From Ichthyophis bannanicus (taxonomy: Eukaryota; Chordata; Amphibia; Gymnophiona; Ichthyophiidae): a DNA stretch of 64,000 bases. Below, piece by piece: positions 43,991 to 54,349 of the stretch. Location: the NCBI GenBank assembly GCA_033557465.1, contig CM066032.1, positions 56,828,955 through 56,892,954 of the forward strand, read 5' to 3'. Position numbers and translations under genes: made by a program. Numbering within the stretch: the first letter of the stretch is position 1; each line of letters starts with the position of its first letter. The notes under the pieces are model-generated. The model had not been told where the DNA came from, searched no databases, and saw only the letters and a program-made list of their open reading frames with translations.

Positions 43991-45090
43991 CCTTCCCCGA
44001 ATACTAGCATTTGCATAACTTAGCAATGCCACCCTACACCTGGGAATACCGTACACATCTTTCAAAAGGTTGCCATGAGTAATGGTAGATAGCAATTCCT
44101 ACATTACGCACAATTTGCTGAGTGAGCTGCATCATAGCAATCGTTCAGATGTCTGTGGAGTGTGATACAGATCCTCTGTCTGACAGTGTCTACCACCCTG
44201 GGGGGTGACTCCTACAGTATTGTGTGCCCTAGCCATGCCTGTACTGTGCCCAGGACTGGTGTCGTGGCCAGGGCTGCCAAACACCTCTATAGTAGCACAA
44301 TGCTGGCATAGGTGTGGGAGTGTGTGTCTGTCTATCCAGTGTGTGGTGGCTGCAAACTCTCTCTGCAGCCCACACTGCCAGGACTGTTACCAGTATTGGC
44401 CTACCAATGTGCATAATGAGGAGCAAGGTACCATGGGTATAGCCCTGACAGGGTGGCCTGGCCAGGATGCATCTGCACAGGGCATAGGGCACTGGCAGGG
44501 ACATTGTAGTCCCTGGCCACCACCTGCACAGACAGGGTGGCCACAGCATGTCCTGCTGGGAGATCACTCTTACCCTGACTGAGCAGTGACCACGGCATGG
44601 CTGGGTTCCCCCATACTGCTATATAGCATTTTTGTTGTGTGATATTTATGGGTTTTCTTTTGGAGCCCAATCACTGATTTATCTGCTTGGTGTGTATGCT
44701 GACAGCCCAGTTCTGGGTGCATGTATCTTCTCCAGGAACATGCACTATGGACTAGCTTGAAGACTGTCTGCAGCTAGTATGTGTTTTGCTAGAACACCTT
44801 GCAGGGTGCAGCGGCTGGAGGCCTGCTGCTGGTGAATGTCAGATAGTGGTGGGGGTCAGCTGGGCATTTCCAGGCCTACTGTCTGTTTGCTATTGCTTTA
44901 TGGGTGGGTACAGATCTGTATTGCCTGCCCTGTAGGGTGTCTGTTCCCCAGCAGGACCGGGGTTGATGGTCCCCTCTACTGCCAACATTGCAGGGGGTAG
45001 AATGTGGATCTGTTGGTGGGCGATCCTGTTTCCCACCTTCAGCCCCAGGGGGTGGGTTGGGTGGTGGTACATACGCAACATTTGCTGAAC
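43991..45090 (-). mobile_element. T element middle fragment (copy 6)
   Basis: Reverse-oriented T middle, equivalent to about 23780 down to 22680 of copy 3 (for example GCACAATGCTGGCATAGGTG and the GGTGGTACATA block). It has no TIR. It is followed by 45091-45264, which I cannot assign. Confidence 0.72.
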
Positions 45091-45264
45091 GGATCCTGCT
45101 ACTCTGAGTAATCGATCACCCGGTTCACTACATTCAAGATACTACATATGATGGCGGTTCCATGCGTCTGAGCATATACACGATTGATGCTACGCTATAT
45201 TAGCGCCTCAGAAACAGTATGCCATCAGCACTTACCCAAGATATAATAGAAAATTAGAATTGGG

Positions 45265-45412
45265 CTATTCTGCTACCCCCTGATGAAGGCAACCTTGCCG
45301 AAACGCGTTGGGGAAAATTTTAATAAAGCTAATTGAACATATCCTAATGTCTTTCGACTCTTGCTCGTTGTGGTTCCTGGCGTTTGTTGCAAGAGCGGTG
45401 CTCCTGTTTTGT
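45265..45412 (+). mobile_element. Penelope-like element terminus (tentative)
   Basis: A hammerhead-like motif, then AATTTTAATAAAGCTAATTG and TTTCGACTCTTGCTCGTTG, matches the layout at 18600-18760. It is wedged between two T fragments and no coding part is present. Confidence 0.45.
45276..45313 (+). ncRNA. Hammerhead-like ribozyme motif 2
   Basis: CCCC (stem I), CTGATGA (perfect core), stem II GGC/GCC with loop, GAAA (perfect core), very short stem III (AC-GC-GT), GTT as cleavage triplet (fits NUH), then GGGG pairing with CCCC. This is the order and size of minimal hammerheads described in Penelope-like elements. Activity is not shown by sequence alone. Confidence 0.62.
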
Positions 45413-45418
45413 TTAATA

Positions 45419-45490
45419 GGGTGGTGCAGTACACACAGGCAGTGTGTTTGGGGCAGAAGGTCACAGGTTCAAGTCCCAGCTGTGGCACCT
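45419..45490 (+). other. tRNA-like module of T copy 7 (a)
   Basis: GGTGGTGCAGTACACACAGG (A-box-like) and CACAGGTTCAAGTCCC, a nearly consensus B box. Confidence 0.58.
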
Positions 45491-45634
45491 GCAAACCATG
45501 TCCCTACATTTTACCCAGACCTAAACAGTGATAAGAAAGAAGTAACCTTTATTTCAGATAACATAAACACGCCATAAACACCTATAATTTACCCTACAGA
45601 GCACATACACCATAAACATGTGCAATTCCGAGAG

Positions 45635-45818
45635 CAGAGTTTCCCAACTGCAGTCCTGGAGGGCCAAACACCATTCAGGTATCATGCTGTCCCTACTAAA
45701 TATGCTTGTGATGCATTTGTATGCCCTGCCCGCATTGTATGTAAATGCATATTCATTAGGGACAGCATGAAAACCTGAACTGTGTTTGACCTACCAGGAC
45801 CGGAGTTGGGAGCCTCTA
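45635..45818. mobile_element. hAT-like MITE, type 2
   Basis: CAGAGTTTCCCAACTGCAGT ... GGAGTTGGGAGCCTCTA, with the interior of 23908-24100 in reverse. Confidence 0.78.
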
Positions 45819-45881
45819 CCCTACAGCAGCAGCCAACAGGGGCACAAACACCCACACCCACACCCACAGGCTCCACTATCC

Positions 45882-46426
45882 CAGTGTTTCCCAACCCAGT
45901 CCTATGGGGCACACCGGCCAGTCAGGTTTTCGGGATATCCCTAATGACTATGCATGAGATATATATGCATTAGAGATATCCTGCCAACCTGACTGGTTTG
46001 TGGCCCTCCAGGGCTGGATTTGGAGACCCCTGCCTTACACCTCTGTCATTTAAGATTGTGAGTGGGCAAGGTGCAGATGTCCTAGACATCGAAAGGGTAT
46101 ATAGAATGTGACACATTCCTCCTCGATTCTCACCACCACCAAAAAGTTGTCTAATAGACAATATTTTGGTGGTGGTGAGAAGTGAGGAGGAATGTGACAC
46201 ATTCTATATACCTTTTTGATGTCTTGGACATCTGCACCTTGCCCACTCACAATCTTAGATGACAGAGGTGTTAGGCAGGGGTCTCCAAATCCAGCCCTGG
46301 AGGGCCACAAACCAGTCAGATTGGCAGGATATCTCTAATGCATATATATCTCATGCATAGTCATTAGGGATATCCCGAAAACCTGACTGGCCGGTGTGCC
46401 CCGTAGGACTGGGTTGGGAAACACTG
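45882..46426. mobile_element. 545-bp palindromic hAT MITE, exact TSD
   Basis: Starts CAGTGTTTCCCAACCCAGTC, ends GGGTTGGGAAACACTG. CACTATCC is duplicated exactly at 45874-45881 and 46427-46434. The whole element is an almost perfect palindrome centred near 46150 (GTTGTCTAATAGACAA). No ORF is meaningful; frames on both strands mirror each other. The pristine duplication suggests recent insertion. Confidence 0.95.
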
Positions 46427-46559
46427 CACTATCCAACGGCTCATGGAGAGTCAGGCTGTTGGGCCCTGCACGGAGCAGCAATGCCATCTTAAACTTGGAA
46501 ACACGTTGCACATATATCAAAAGGTTGCTATGATTAATGTCAGATAACAAATCCTAAGT

Positions 46560-47104
46560 CAGGGGTCTCCAACTCCAGTCATGGAGGGCCGCAAACCAGT
46601 CAGGTTTTCAGGGTATCCCTAATGAATATGCATGAGATATATATGCATTAGAAATAGCCTGCCATACTGACTGGTTTGTAGCCCTCCAGTGCTGGATTTG
46701 GGGACCCCTGCCGTACACCTCTGTCATGTATGATTGTGAGTGGGCAAGGTACAGATGTCCTCAACATCAAAAGGTTAGATAGAATGTGTCACATCCCTCC
46801 TCGTTTCTCACCACCACCAAAAAGTTGTCTAATAGACAATATTTTGGTGGTGGTGAGAAGCAAGGAGGTATGTGACACATTCTATCTACTCTTTTGATGT
46901 CGAGGACATCTGTACCTTGCCCACTCACAATCTTAAATGACAGAGATGTAAGGTGGGGGTGCCCAAATCCAGCACTGGAGGGCCACAAACCAGTCAGTTT
47001 GGCAGGCTATTTCTAATGCATATATATCTCATGCATATTCATTAGGGATACCCTGAAAACCTGACTGGTTTGCGGCCCTCCAGGACTGGAGTTGGAGACC
47101 TCTG
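46560..47104. mobile_element. 545-bp palindromic hAT MITE, exact TSD
   Basis: Starts CAGGGGTCTCCAACTCCAG, ends CTGGAGTTGGAGACCTCTG. TCCTAAGT is duplicated exactly at 46552-46559 and 47105-47112. It has the same internal palindrome as the copy 130 bp upstream, with slightly different termini, so it is a sister subfamily of identical length. Confidence 0.95.
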
Positions 47105-48521
47105 TCCTAAGTCAAACACAATTTGTTGACAGAGATTAATCATAGCAACCTTTTGGATATCTCTGGAGTGTGTTTCAGTGTTTGCTTCTGACAGTGTTTA
47201 TCACCACAGAGAGTGACCCTAACAGTATTGAGTACCTTAGCAATGCCTGCACTGTGCCCAGGACTGGTGTGCCGTCCAGGGCTGCCAACCACCTCTATAT
47301 TTGCACAATGCTGAAATAGGTGTGGGAGTGTGTCTGTCTATCCAGTGTTTTGTGGCTGCCTACACCTTACTGAGCCCACAATGCTTGAACTGTTTCCAGT
47401 GTTAGCCTGACAATGTGCATAATGAGGAGCAAGGTATTGTGGGTATGGCCCAGACAGGGCAGCCTGAGCAGGCTGCATCTGCACAGGGCATAGGGAAATG
47501 GCTGGGACATTGTAGTGCCCGACCACAGCATTTCATGCTGGGGGTCCACTCTCACCCTGACTAAGCAGTGACTATGGCATGGCTAGGTACCCCCATAGTG
47601 CTCTACAGTATTTTTTTCAAGTGATATTTGTGGGCTTCTTTTTCTAGGGCCCAGTCCCTGACATACCTGTGTGGTGTGTGCACTGATATCCCAGTTTTGG
47701 GTGCACACAGTTCCTCCAGGAACATGCACTATGTACTAGCTAGCAGACTGTCTGCAGTTAGCATCTGTATGGCTGCACCACCTTGCAGGGAGCAGCAGGT
47801 GCACATTGACTGCCCTCTGCTGGTGAATGTCAGATCATAGTGGGGGGGCAGCTGAGCTGACTGGGCCCACTACCTATCTGCCAGTGGCCCTGTCCCAAGT
47901 GAAAATCTACAGCAGCTGTCCGTTTGCCACCAAGACTGGGGTTGCTGGTCCCATAGCCCCCCTTGCAAAGGGTGAGAGTGCGGGTCTGTTGGGGGCAGAT
48001 CACATCCCCCACCCTGACCCAGAGAGGGAGGTTTGCTAAGTCTATTGTTGTCATGTGAGCTCTGACACACTCCTGCTCCTCAAACAGATGACCATAGCAA
48101 GCACAGTGGATATGCACTATGTTGTGTGCATTATGGTCCAAATTGACACAGAGTCCTCCTAAGAGTGTCTGCAGCAAATACCAATTACACACTGGCACAG
48201 ATGGAGACCTGCAGTAGCCCACCTCAACCAACCCGGTTACTGGGGACCTGGTGTTGCCTACTCCATTTCACCCACAGGGTGAACACAGAACACGCACATT
48301 GGCATGGCCTGTTGGTACTCTGTGCCAGTAACACGCACGGTCATTCCTCCCTACCAAGCTGATGTGCTGCAGAGGTGCATACTCCATCCGGTGAGCAGAT
48401 GTAGACTGCTGTTCTGCATGTGAATTGCATTATGGGTACTGTTGGTTCTATCCTATCCTGGTAGCCACAGCAGACAGTTTTATGGTGACGTGCACTCTTT
48501 CTGTAGCCAGCCATTGGTGCA

Positions 48522-48668
48522 ATTTATTTTATTTTTTATTTATTTACATTTCTTATATACCGCACTATTTGACATCAGCGTGGTTTACATCGAACAAAAA
48601 ATTCAGCACCAAAAACAAGCGTCTGAGTTACAGTAAACAGGGTCATAAAACTTGAATAACAAGTAGCT
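48522..48668 (-). mobile_element. L2-type 3' tail
   Basis: Reversed (ATTT)n, then ATATACCGCACTATTTGAC and GCGTGGTTTACATCGAAC, the L2 terminal hairpin. It is a short 5'-truncated insertion in T copy 7. Confidence 0.8.
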
Positions 48669-48671
48669 CCC

Positions 48672-48740
48672 ATAGTGATGTAGCACAATGGTTAATGCAA
48701 TGACTTCAATAGCAAAGGTCATGGGTTCAATTCCTCTCTG
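48672..48740 (+). other. tRNA-like module of T copy 7 (b)
   Basis: GTAGCACAATGGTTAATGC (A-box-like) and CATGGGTTCAATTCCTC (B-box-like), the counterpart of 5119-5192. Confidence 0.58.
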
Positions 48741-48800
48741 TTCTCCTTCTTTTATGACTGTCCTACACAACTACGTTTCATTCGTGTAACAGTCATATCT

Positions 48801-49295
48801 GTGCCGCCACCACATTATACCCTCGTCACTGTTGCCATCCATCCTTCTTTCCGTCTATGTGTGTGTGCCAGTTGTGTGGCGTCCTGCCCTAATGTGCAGG
48901 CTGCTACCCCATGTCCTGCACTGGTACACGTATCTGCATTGCAGCTCTCCCTGGTTGCCTCTCCTGTGTCTGCTCTGCATGGCACTGCTCTCCTCTGTCC
49001 TCCTGTCATTGCACTTATCCTGCCACCTCTACCTCCTCTGGTGGACACGTATCCCCATCCTCTGCCACACACTGTCATTGTTGCACTGTACATTACCATC
49101 ACCCTGTACATCGGTACAGCTGCCCCCCATATGTTTGTCCACTTTACCTGCTGCCACATGGGCTGCACGCAGATTTGGCTGGTCCATGAGCTCCGTCATC
49201 TACTTCCTTCCATCACTTGTTCATTGCCTTTCCTTGGTGTTCTGTGCAGTGTTATGGTTACATCTGTGTTTGAGCCATACATTTCATGCTTGTGA
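48801..49295 (+). other. Shared open frame in the T interior (164 codons), coding doubtful
   Basis: The translation has YPHPLPHTVIVALYITITLY and HLLPSITCSLPFLGVLCSV. The frame in T copy 4 (31527-32099, minus, 190 codons) has SHPLPPTVIAALYVANTLC and PLLPSITCSLPFLGALSSV, and the first half survives in copy 1 near 4897-4661. It is rich in Leu, Pro, Cys and His with no known motif. Other frames of the same DNA are also open, and differences between copies change many residues, so stop-poor DNA is as likely as a gene. Confidence 0.35.
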
Positions 49296-49317
49296 CCTTG
49301 GGGCACCTTTGTGCCCC

Positions 49318-49545
49318 TGGGCACCATCTCCTGTGTCACCTTACCATCCCTAGGGCATCTTTCATGGCACCTTAGGTTTCGCCAGCTTATGGGGTGCCTT
49401 ATGTGCTGCCTTGGAGGGTGCCAACCTTTCCTGCCGCCCTCTGGGGCACATTATGACCTGCCTTGGATGACGTGGTGCTTTATGATGTGCCTTATGGTGC
49501 GCCCTAAAAGTTGCATTAGGTTGTGGCACTGGGGTGAGGCTTTTT
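49318..49545. repeat. Variable cassette of T copy 7
   Basis: GGCACC/GGTGCC and CCTTATG(G/T) units recur (for example CACCTTAGG, GGGGTGCCTTATG, ATTATGACCTGCCTTGG) between the T interior and the outer module. The inner inverted repeats are eroded to TTTTTTGGCTGGCAGTG at one side. Confidence 0.6.
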
Positions 49546-49617
49546 TGGCTGGCAGTGCGGATTGTTTGGACATTACAATTAGGAAAAGGAATTGCCTCAG
49601 ACAGCCTTTTAAATGAG

Positions 49618-49690
49618 CCCACTGAGGGATTGAACTCATGACCACTGTATCAGCAGGCAATGTATTACCCTGTGTGCTACACCTCTGTTG
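49618..49690 (-). other. tRNA-like module of T copy 7 (c)
   Basis: On the minus strand GTGTAGCACACAGGGTAAT (A-box-like) and CATGAGTTCAATCCC (B-box-like). Confidence 0.5.
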
Positions 49691-49893
49691 TTTTGATGGC
49701 AGGTCAGCGCGCCTAATTAAGGCTAACGCGCATTAAGTGCCATGGCTCCCTCTATCGCACGATAACGGACTTTATCGCGCGATAACCCAAAATGCTATCT
49801 TAAGACCAGAATATCCACTCCTTATATGGCACTCTTCACATTATTGCTGGAACTAGCGCCGGGAACATTAAGACGGTTTAGTAAACATACCCC

Positions 49894-50085
49894 TTAGTGT
49901 GCCTGGAGCCTCTCCCCGTCCACTCCCCGCCCATTGACCCCTTCTCTCCGCCCTCTGTAGAGCCTTACTCCACCCTCTGTGCGCCTTATCGCAGCAGCAC
50001 ACGTTATCGCACGAAACGTAACATTATCACGTTTGCACGATAACATCACAGCCGCAACGTTATTGCCATTTAGTAAACATACCCC
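49894..50085 (+). mobile_element. T element right-end fragment
   Basis: A right arm alone: GGAGCCTCTCCCCGTCCAC, CCGCCC boxes, GATAACATCACAG and the TIR ATTTAGTAAACATACCCC, followed by TTAG. It directly abuts the end of copy 7, which also ends before TTAG. Confidence 0.8.
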
Positions 50086-50099
50086 TTAGAGAAATAATG

Positions 50100-50870
50100 A
50101 AATAACAAACCTCTTCCAAAGACGGGGAAGCTGTAAAACTAGAGGGCATAACATGAAGCTGCAAGTGGGTAAATTGAAAGGCAATGTCAGGAAATACTTT
50201 TTCACTGAAAGGGTGGTGGATGCTTGGAATGTCCTCCCAATGGAAGTGGTGGGGGCAAATATTTATTTAATTTATTTATTTAACAACTTTTATATACCGC
50301 ACTATTTACAGTCAGCGCGGTTTACATAGAACAATGAAACATCGGATAAGATACATATTATCCGTTTTATTTTTACATAGAACAGGAACAAAAACTTGGG
50401 TAACCAGGGTAATTATTTACAAAGACAACTAAACAATGACTATTTACATATGAACAGAATATTGCCTGAAAAGAATCTTGTTAGTATGAGAGAGGGGTAA
50501 GAAGTATTACTGAGTTAGCAGAGGTTACGTGTTAAGAGCGTGATTGGTGCTGTTTGAGTGAGCTTGTGTTATTATGTTTTCTGGGAAATATTTGATGAAA
50601 AGGTGATGGTGACGGAATTCAAAATGGCATGGGACAGACACAGTGGATCCCTTTACAGCAACAGGATAAAATCAAAATAAACTGAACCATCTAATTTCTC
50701 AACAAATATGGGTGTCCTACATGGAGTGGTGGGTTCACCCCTAAACAAAGACATGGGGAGGGGTGGCCTGCACAGAGCGGCAGGTGCACCTGCTCTTGCC
50801 ATCGTACTGGGCAGACTAGATGGACCATACTGGTCTTTATCTGCCATCATTTACTATGTTACTATTATTG
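50100..50870 (+). mobile_element. CR1-family LINE 3' end, third family (CR1-C)
   Basis: The C-terminus HNMKLQVGKLKGNVRKYFFT followed by WNVLPMEVV-like, then EFKMAWDRHSGSL, is split by an L2 insertion. The 3' end has GGCAGACTAGATGGACCATA and CTGCCATCATTTACTATG with a TTACTAT tail. It differs from families A and B. Confidence 0.75.
50265..50585 (-). mobile_element. L2-type 3' end in CR1-C
   Basis: Reversed (ATTT)n, ATATACCGCACTATTTACA and CAGCGCGGTTTACATAG. AAATATTT at 50257-50264 and 50586-50593 is the target duplication. The rest is 3' UTR; no ORF. Confidence 0.85.
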
Positions 50871-51215
50871 TTTACGTTATCAGAATATAGAAAGACTATG
50901 ACCTTGGAGGCTTGTTTCGACAGGGGACAGGGACCTGGGGTAGCTATTCTGCGCAGATGGGCACAGGCGGGATTAACACATATCTCTCAAATAGTGAACA
51001 CGGAGGGCCCAATGGAGTTTGAGTGCCTTAATGATTTATATGGGTTGGAGGGCAATGATTATTATGCATACATACAAATGAGCCACTTCGTGAGACAGAA
51101 GAAAATTTGGAAGGACCTTTGGGAAAACAGGGGGTGGTTCGAGGTCATAAAGGAGTTTTGTCCCAGATTCACAGAGGATTAATGGAGGGGGGGGGGGATA
51201 GTAAACTAGTAAAGT

Positions 51216-51497
51216 AAGGGAGGAGTGGCTCAGTGGTTGGGACAGGTTACCTCAGGCCAGAAGACTGGGAGTTCAATTCCTGCATGGGGACAAGCAACTT
51301 CAGTCCAGAGGGACTGGGGTCTCTAGTCCCATGGCCACTCTTTGTGGCCTTGGGCAAGCCACTTAACCCTCCATTGCCTCAGGTACACTTAGATTGTGAG
51401 CTCTTCAGGGACAAGGGAATAAAAAGTACCTGTTAGTATACATGTAAACCGCACTGATTCTAAAGAGCACGGTATATAAATAAATAAAAATAAACTG
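51216..51497 (+). mobile_element. tRNA-derived SINE, family 1, in L1
   Basis: GGAGGAGTGGCTCAGTGGTT (A box), GGAGTTCAATTCCTG (B box), body, and tail GTAAACCGCACTGATTCTAA with ATATAAATAAATAAA. Its sequence differs from the copies at 12155 and 26405 (TCAATTCC instead of TCAAATCC), so it is a separate subfamily. Confidence 0.87.
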
Positions 51498-52082
51498 GGG
51501 TATATGCTAAAATGGGAGGAAGACTTGGGGGTGAGCTGGACAGATGGGACATGGGATAAAATAATACAGACGGTGGCAAGCATATCTATCGCTACACAGG
51601 TAAAAGAAAATGCTTACAAAGTATTGCTCTGATGGTACTGGATCCCAGTATGTAAAAAGAGAGCTGGAAGGGGGCATACTGACCAGTGTTGGAGGGGATG
51701 TCATGAGAGAGGAGATTGGTTACATATGTGGTGGAAGTGTGAGTGGATACAAGCTTACTGGATAGAGATTTTAAAAATGATTTATAACATGACAGGCTAT
51801 TGATTGCAAAGGAAACCAGAGATCTGCTTACTGCATCAATTCGAGGAGGACCTTCCAAAAAAGGGACAGTGGGGGTGCTACATCACTGTATAGTAGCGGC
51901 CTAGTGTGAGATAGCCCAGCACTGGGTGGAGGCAGAGAAGCCACAGCCAGCAGGCTTTGTTAGACGGGTGACAGAGATGTGTTTGATGCACAGATTGATG
52001 GAGCTGAGGCGGGGGAAAGGGGGGACAAGTGCATCACCTGGAAGAGAGTGTGCATGTGGCTGGAAACATGGAAGGCTGAGAA

Positions 52083-52310
52083 AGGGGGGGGGGAGGGGGA
52101 GGGTCCAGGATACAGGCCATTGGGTAGTTTGAAGGGTGATTGGGTAAAATGGGAGGGGGTATTGATATGGGGTTGGATGAGCGGGAGAAGGATGGATGAA
52201 TGAAGAGTGAGGGGGAGGGGTGGGGAAGAGGGGGAGGGGTGGGGGTGGGGAAAAAGGGGAGGGGGAGGAGGAGGAAAGGGGAGGGGGAGGGGAGGTTACA
52301 AGGAGGGGAT
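52083..52310 (+). repeat. G-rich polypurine tract of L1 3' UTR
   Basis: The plus strand is almost only G and A with runs of 4-9 G (for example 52085-52103 and 52205-52298). Such tracts are usual in L1 3' UTRs and can form G-quadruplexes. The proline/serine-rich minus frame of 138 codons is an artefact. Confidence 0.85.
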
Positions 52311-52800
52311 ACAGCATAACGAGAGAATCTACATGCTAGTATATGAAAGAGTTATGGAAAATGTATAAAGTTGTGATTGCAGAGACTTGCAAACTTTATC
52401 GAAATGGTTAATAACAAATTAAGTTGGGAGGGGGAAATGCTATAGTTAAAGGATAACACAAAAAGCTTGAGGGAGATAAAAGGCTGTTTGATTCTAATAG
52501 AGATGTGTAACATGTACAATGCTGGCTTTCGAGATTGTTTGTATTACTTCCTGAAATAATCAATAAAAAAGTTAAATGGAAAAAAACAAAAGATTAGGGG
52601 ATATTTTTACTAAACCGTCTTAAGGTGCCCCCAGCATTAGTGTGCAGGCTGCCATATAAGGAATGGGCATTTCAGTCTTATTGTAGCAAAACGGGATTAG
52701 CGCGCGATAATGTGCGCTGTGCATATTATCGTGCAAAAAGCCGCTAAGCGTGTTAACGTGCGGTAATCTTAAGTAGGCGCGCAGATATGCAAGCACAGAA

Positions 52801-52875
52801 GCAGAGCTGTAGCACAATGCTTAATAAACTGACCTATGATAAAGGGGTCATGAGTTCTATCCCCCAGTGTGCCTA
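52801..52875 (+). other. tRNA-like module 1 of T copy 8
   Basis: GCTGTAGCACAATGCTTAAT (A-box-like) and TGAGTTCTATCCCCC (B-box-like, one change). Confidence 0.52.
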
Positions 52876-52947
52876 ATGAGTAAGGCTGGCTGAGACAGTG
52901 CCTTTTACGTGTAAGAAGTGTTTTGTGAGGCATATTATTTTTATTTT

Positions 52948-53143
52948 AATTAATGCTGCCAGCAAACACACCCTCACAGTGGTGTAACCTAAGGTGCCGC
53001 ATAAGGCACCCTAGAAGGTACTCCACAGGGCACATTATAAAGTGCACTGTCCACCAAGGCACCCTATAATGTCCCCTGAGGACACCGCAGAAGGCACCGT
53101 AGTGTACGCCACTGTGAGGGTGTGTTTGCTGGCAGCACTAATT
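52948..53143. repeat. Cassette of T copy 8 with 35-bp inner inverted repeats
   Basis: The arms at 52948-52982 and 53109-53143 are complementary with about one mismatch (GCTGCCAGCAAACACACCCT and complement, plus CACAGTGG). They enclose about 125 bp of GGCACC-type units. This is the clearest example of the inner inverted repeat. Confidence 0.87.
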
Positions 53144-53269
53144 CAATTAAATATAATATGCCCCAAAAAGCAATATCTACACATAAAGGGTAATGGTTTT
53201 GCTGGCAGCACTAATGTACATTAAAAATGGACAATGCCTCCACAGTCCTATCAAAAAACCCCATTGTGG

Positions 53270-53342
53270 GATCAAACCCATAACCTTTGGCTCCACAAGC
53301 AGTGAAGTTACCAGTAGGCTACTACATCTCCATAGCTGCTAA
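53270..53342 (-). other. tRNA-like module 2 of T copy 8
   Basis: On the minus strand GTAGTAGCCTACTGGTAAC (A-box-like) and TATGGGTTTGATCCC (degenerate B box). Confidence 0.45.
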
Positions 53343-54349
53343 CTAGCTCCTGGCTGGCTACAGTAGGACTGCAGCCCACCACACAAACTGTCTGCTGTGG
53401 TTACCAGGATAGGGTTAAACCACACATACCCATGATGCAAGGCACATGCAAATCAGCAGTCTACAGGTAACCACAGGATGGTGTATGCACCCCCACAGCA
53501 CCTCAGCCTGGTAGGGAGTACTGACCATCACAGTGTGCGGGTCCTGTGCTCACCCTGAGGGTGAGGTGGGCTGCCCAGCACCATGTCCACAGCACAGCAC
53601 CTGGGGCTGTTTGGACCCATAGGTGGATTATGTAGTACCACCCAAACTGCCCTCTGGAACTCAGGATCTCCCACCAACAGATCCACATTCTACATCAATG
53701 CGATGGTTTTGGCAGAGGGGACCATCAACCTCAGTCCAGCCAGGGGAGCAGACAACCTAGAAGGCAGTCCATGCAGTTCTGTATGCACCCATAAGGCAAT
53801 AGCATACAGATAGGAGGCCTGGAAATGCTCAACTGCCCTCCACCACTATCTGACATTTACCAGCAGCAAACACAGCGAATCTCCAGCCACTGCACCCCGC
53901 AAGATGTTCCAGCCATACACATACTAACTGCAAACAGTCTACTAGCTAGTCCATAATGCATATTACTGGAGAAAACGTGTGCACCCAAAACTGGGATGTC
54001 AGCACACCCACTAAGCAGATAAATCAGTGATGGGCCCCCAAAATAAAACCCACAAATATCACATGAGAGAAATACTATATAGCACTAGGGGGGACCCTAG
54101 CCATGCCGTGGTCACTGTCAGTCAGGGTGAAAGTGACCTTCCAGCAGGACATGCTGTGGCCACCCTGTCCGTGCAGATGGTGGCCGGGCACTACAATGTC
54201 CGAGCCATTGCCCTATGCTCTGTACAGCTGAATCCAGGTCAGGCCACCCTATCCAAGCTATTCCCACAGTACCTTGCTCCTCATTATGCACATTCGCAGG
54301 CCAATACTGCCAACAGTGCTAACAGTGTGGGCTGAGGAAGGTGTTAGCA

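Larger units (their letters stand above)
45413..49893 (-). mobile_element. T element copy 7
   Basis: It ends in GACGGTTTAGTAAACATACCCC (to 49893) followed by TTA. Read backwards it contains the CGATAACG-rich subterminal zone, a module (49618-49690), a cassette (49318-49545), the 500-bp interior (48780-49260), module 2 (48672-48740), the T middle and a third module (45419-45490). The far end has no TIR. Two complete 545-bp palindromic MITEs, a type-2 MITE and an L2 tail are nested inside. Confidence 0.8.
50883..52585 (+). mobile_element. L1-type LINE 3' end
   Basis: The plus frame 50886-51182 (AILRRWAQAGLTHISQIVNT, FECLNDLYGLEGNDYYAYIQ) matches the L1 ORF2 C-terminal pattern of W...G..., F..L...Y.L, Y.Q. 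After a SINE, KENAYKVLL and the cysteine/histidine knuckle DQCWRGCHERGDWLHMWWKC follow (about 51590-51740). A G-rich 3' UTR and AATAAAAAAGTTAAATGG end the element. Stops are present throughout. It is the only L1 in the window. Confidence 0.82.

Noticed and set aside
51901..52317. 138-codon proline/serine-rich frame on the minus strand
   Set aside because: It is the complement of the G-rich polypurine 3' UTR of the L1 and low in complexity, with no motif or context for a gene.
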